Assembly (NCBI RefSeq): GCF_020860705.1
Contig: NZ_JAJBTT010000046.1
Coordinates: 1 to 64,000, forward strand
Reading direction: 5' to 3'
Length of the DNA stretch: 64,000 bases
Source of the DNA: Akkermansia sp.
Lineage (GTDB): Bacteria; Verrucomicrobiota; Verrucomicrobiia; Verrucomicrobiales; Akkermansiaceae
Made by a program: the position numbers and the translations under genes. Of this stretch, positions 63,140 through 64,000 are shown piece by piece (the first letter of the stretch is position 1; each line of letters begins with the position of its first letter). Under the pieces are notes generated by a model. It saw only the letters and a program-made list of their open reading frames with translations. It ran no database searches and was not told the DNA's origin.

Positions 63140-64000
63140 ATGGACGATCCGGTCTTACTATCCCGTCTTCAATTCGCTCTCACGGTCATGTTCCACTACA
63201 TCTTTCCGCCGATGACCATCGGCCTGGGGGTGGTTCTGGTGGCGCTGGAAGGCCTCTGGCTGAAAACGAAAAACGAACTTTACCACAAGCAGGCCAAGTT
63301 CTGGACCAAGATATTCGGCATCATCTTCGCCCTCGGGGTGGCCTCCGGCATTGTGATGGAATTCCAGTTCGGCACCAACTGGGCTGACTATTCCCGCTGC
63401 GTGGGAGACATTTTCGGCAGCCCCCTGGCGGCGGAAGGCATCTTCGCCTTCTTCCTAGAATCCGGCTTCCTGGCCATCCTGCTCTTTGGCTGGGACAAGG
63501 TAGGCCCCAAGATGCACTTTTTATCCGCCTGCATGGTGGCCCTGGGCGCCCATTTCAGCGCCATCTGGATCATCGTGGCCAATTCCTGGATGCAGACCCC
63601 CGCCGGCTACAAACTGGTGGAGGTGAATGGAAAAATCCAGGCGCACATCACCAGCTTCTATGACGTGGTCTTCAACCCGTCCACCATGGACCGCCTGACG
63701 CACGCCCTGGCCGGGTGCTGGCTGGCCGGCGCCACGCTCGTCCTCAGCGTCTCCGCCTGGTACATCCTGAGAAACCGCTTTACGGCCGGAGCCAAAAAGA
63801 GCTTCAAGGTAGCCCTGGTCATCGGCCTCATCGGCGTGGTGGGCATGGGCGTCACCGGGGACTCCAGCGCGCGTGAAGTCTCCATCCACCAGCCCGCCAA
63901 ATTCGCCGCCATGGAAGGGGTCATGGAAACGGGCGCACCGCTGGCCCTCCACCTCGTCGGCTGGATGAACCCGTCCACCCATGAAGTCACGGGCATCTCC
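63140..64000 (+). CDS. cydA: cytochrome bd oxidase subunit I (5' part)
   Basis: Open to the window end: 287 codons of an expected 450-530. It begins [20 protein letters not shown], with the b595-type haem His19 as in known CydA, followed by several transmembrane helices. [31 protein letters not shown] (the conserved Glu pair region) and [19 protein letters not shown] are CydA signatures. With CydB it oxidises quinol and reduces oxygen with high affinity, which suits a gut anaerobe that tolerates traces of oxygen. cydB is expected beyond the window. Confidence 0.95.
   Translation, partial: MDDPVLLSRLQFALTVMFHYIFPPMTIGLGVVLVALEGLWLKTKNELYHKQAKFWTKIFGIIFALGVASGIVMEFQFGTNWADYSRCVGDIFGSPLAAEGIFAFFLESGFLAILLFGWDKVGPKMHFLSACMVALGAHFSAIWIIVANSWMQTPAGYKLVEVNGKIQAHITSFYDVVFNPSTMDRLTHALAGCWLAGATLVLSVSAWYILRNRFTAGAKKSFKVALVIGLIGVVGMGVTGDSSAREVSIHQPAKFAAMEGVMETGAPLALHLVGWMNPSTHEVTGIS

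Overview
The window reads as a chromosomal segment of a Verrucomicrobiota gut bacterium, most likely Akkermansia. The reasons are the GC-rich, densely packed genes, a giant 3180-residue PATR-repeat autotransporter ending in the Akkermansia-style YDF barrel terminus, the mix of sucCD, hisD, BASS transporter and RecQ with lineage-specific TPR and secreted proteins, and weak or absent Shine-Dalgarno sequences at many starts. The species assignment is inference; no rRNA or other decisive marker is present.

Left part (1-31 kb). A 7-bp tandem repeat and a terminator lie downstream of the giant autotransporter (203-9745, minus). Then come an acyl-ACP/acyl-CoA synthetase and xseA (plus), a small stand-alone AP2-like DNA-binding protein, two membrane-anchored TPR proteins (minus), a minus-strand group hisD-TetR-BASS transporter, sucC-sucD with a clear terminator, a flavodoxin-fold NAD(P)H oxidoreductase, a secreted protein, tRNA-Ser(GCU), an exported DUF4139-type protein, recQ, tRNA-Arg(ACG) and ssrA (tmRNA). 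Just 3' of ssrA is about 0.85 kb of AT-richer, broken sequence that looks like the remains of an integrated element.

Centre (31.1-49.8 kb). Seventeen minus-strand genes form one exopolysaccharide/capsule or O-antigen locus, mostly overlapping or separated by fewer than 75 bp. In order of transcription they are: an initiating sugar-phosphate transferase, Wza-like export lipoprotein, Wzc-like tyrosine autokinase, Wzx flippase, a GT-A-like protein, a GT-D-like protein, a GT4, a hexapeptide acyltransferase, Wzy-like polymerase, GT2, an alpha/beta-hydrolase-like protein, GT4, a second hexapeptide acyltransferase, GT4, a WecG/TagA enzyme with an extra C-terminal domain, a nucleotidylyltransferase-GHMP kinase fusion, and a membrane acyltransferase-3. 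Together they would build, decorate, flip, polymerise and export a surface glycan; the fusion protein probably supplies an activated sugar or polyol.

Right part (50-64 kb). NUDIX hydrolase, SanA/DUF218 membrane protein, secreted ankyrin protein, tRNA-Leu(UAA), RidA, an Arg-rich conserved protein of unknown function, ferritin, MarR regulator, trpB, then a tightly coupled envelope-related group (AmgK-like kinase, output-less CHASE2-like membrane protein, low-molecular-weight tyrosine phosphatase, cytoplasmic-type L,D-transpeptidase) and the 5' part of cydA, which runs off the window.

Most notable: two unusual fusions in the glycan locus (nucleotidylyltransferase-GHMP kinase; WecG plus half of a DUF6625-type domain), a CHASE2-like protein with no output domain inside a phosphatase/transpeptidase operon, paired 15-bp palindromes found only beside the autotransporter and the glycan operon, and the decayed insertion at ssrA.
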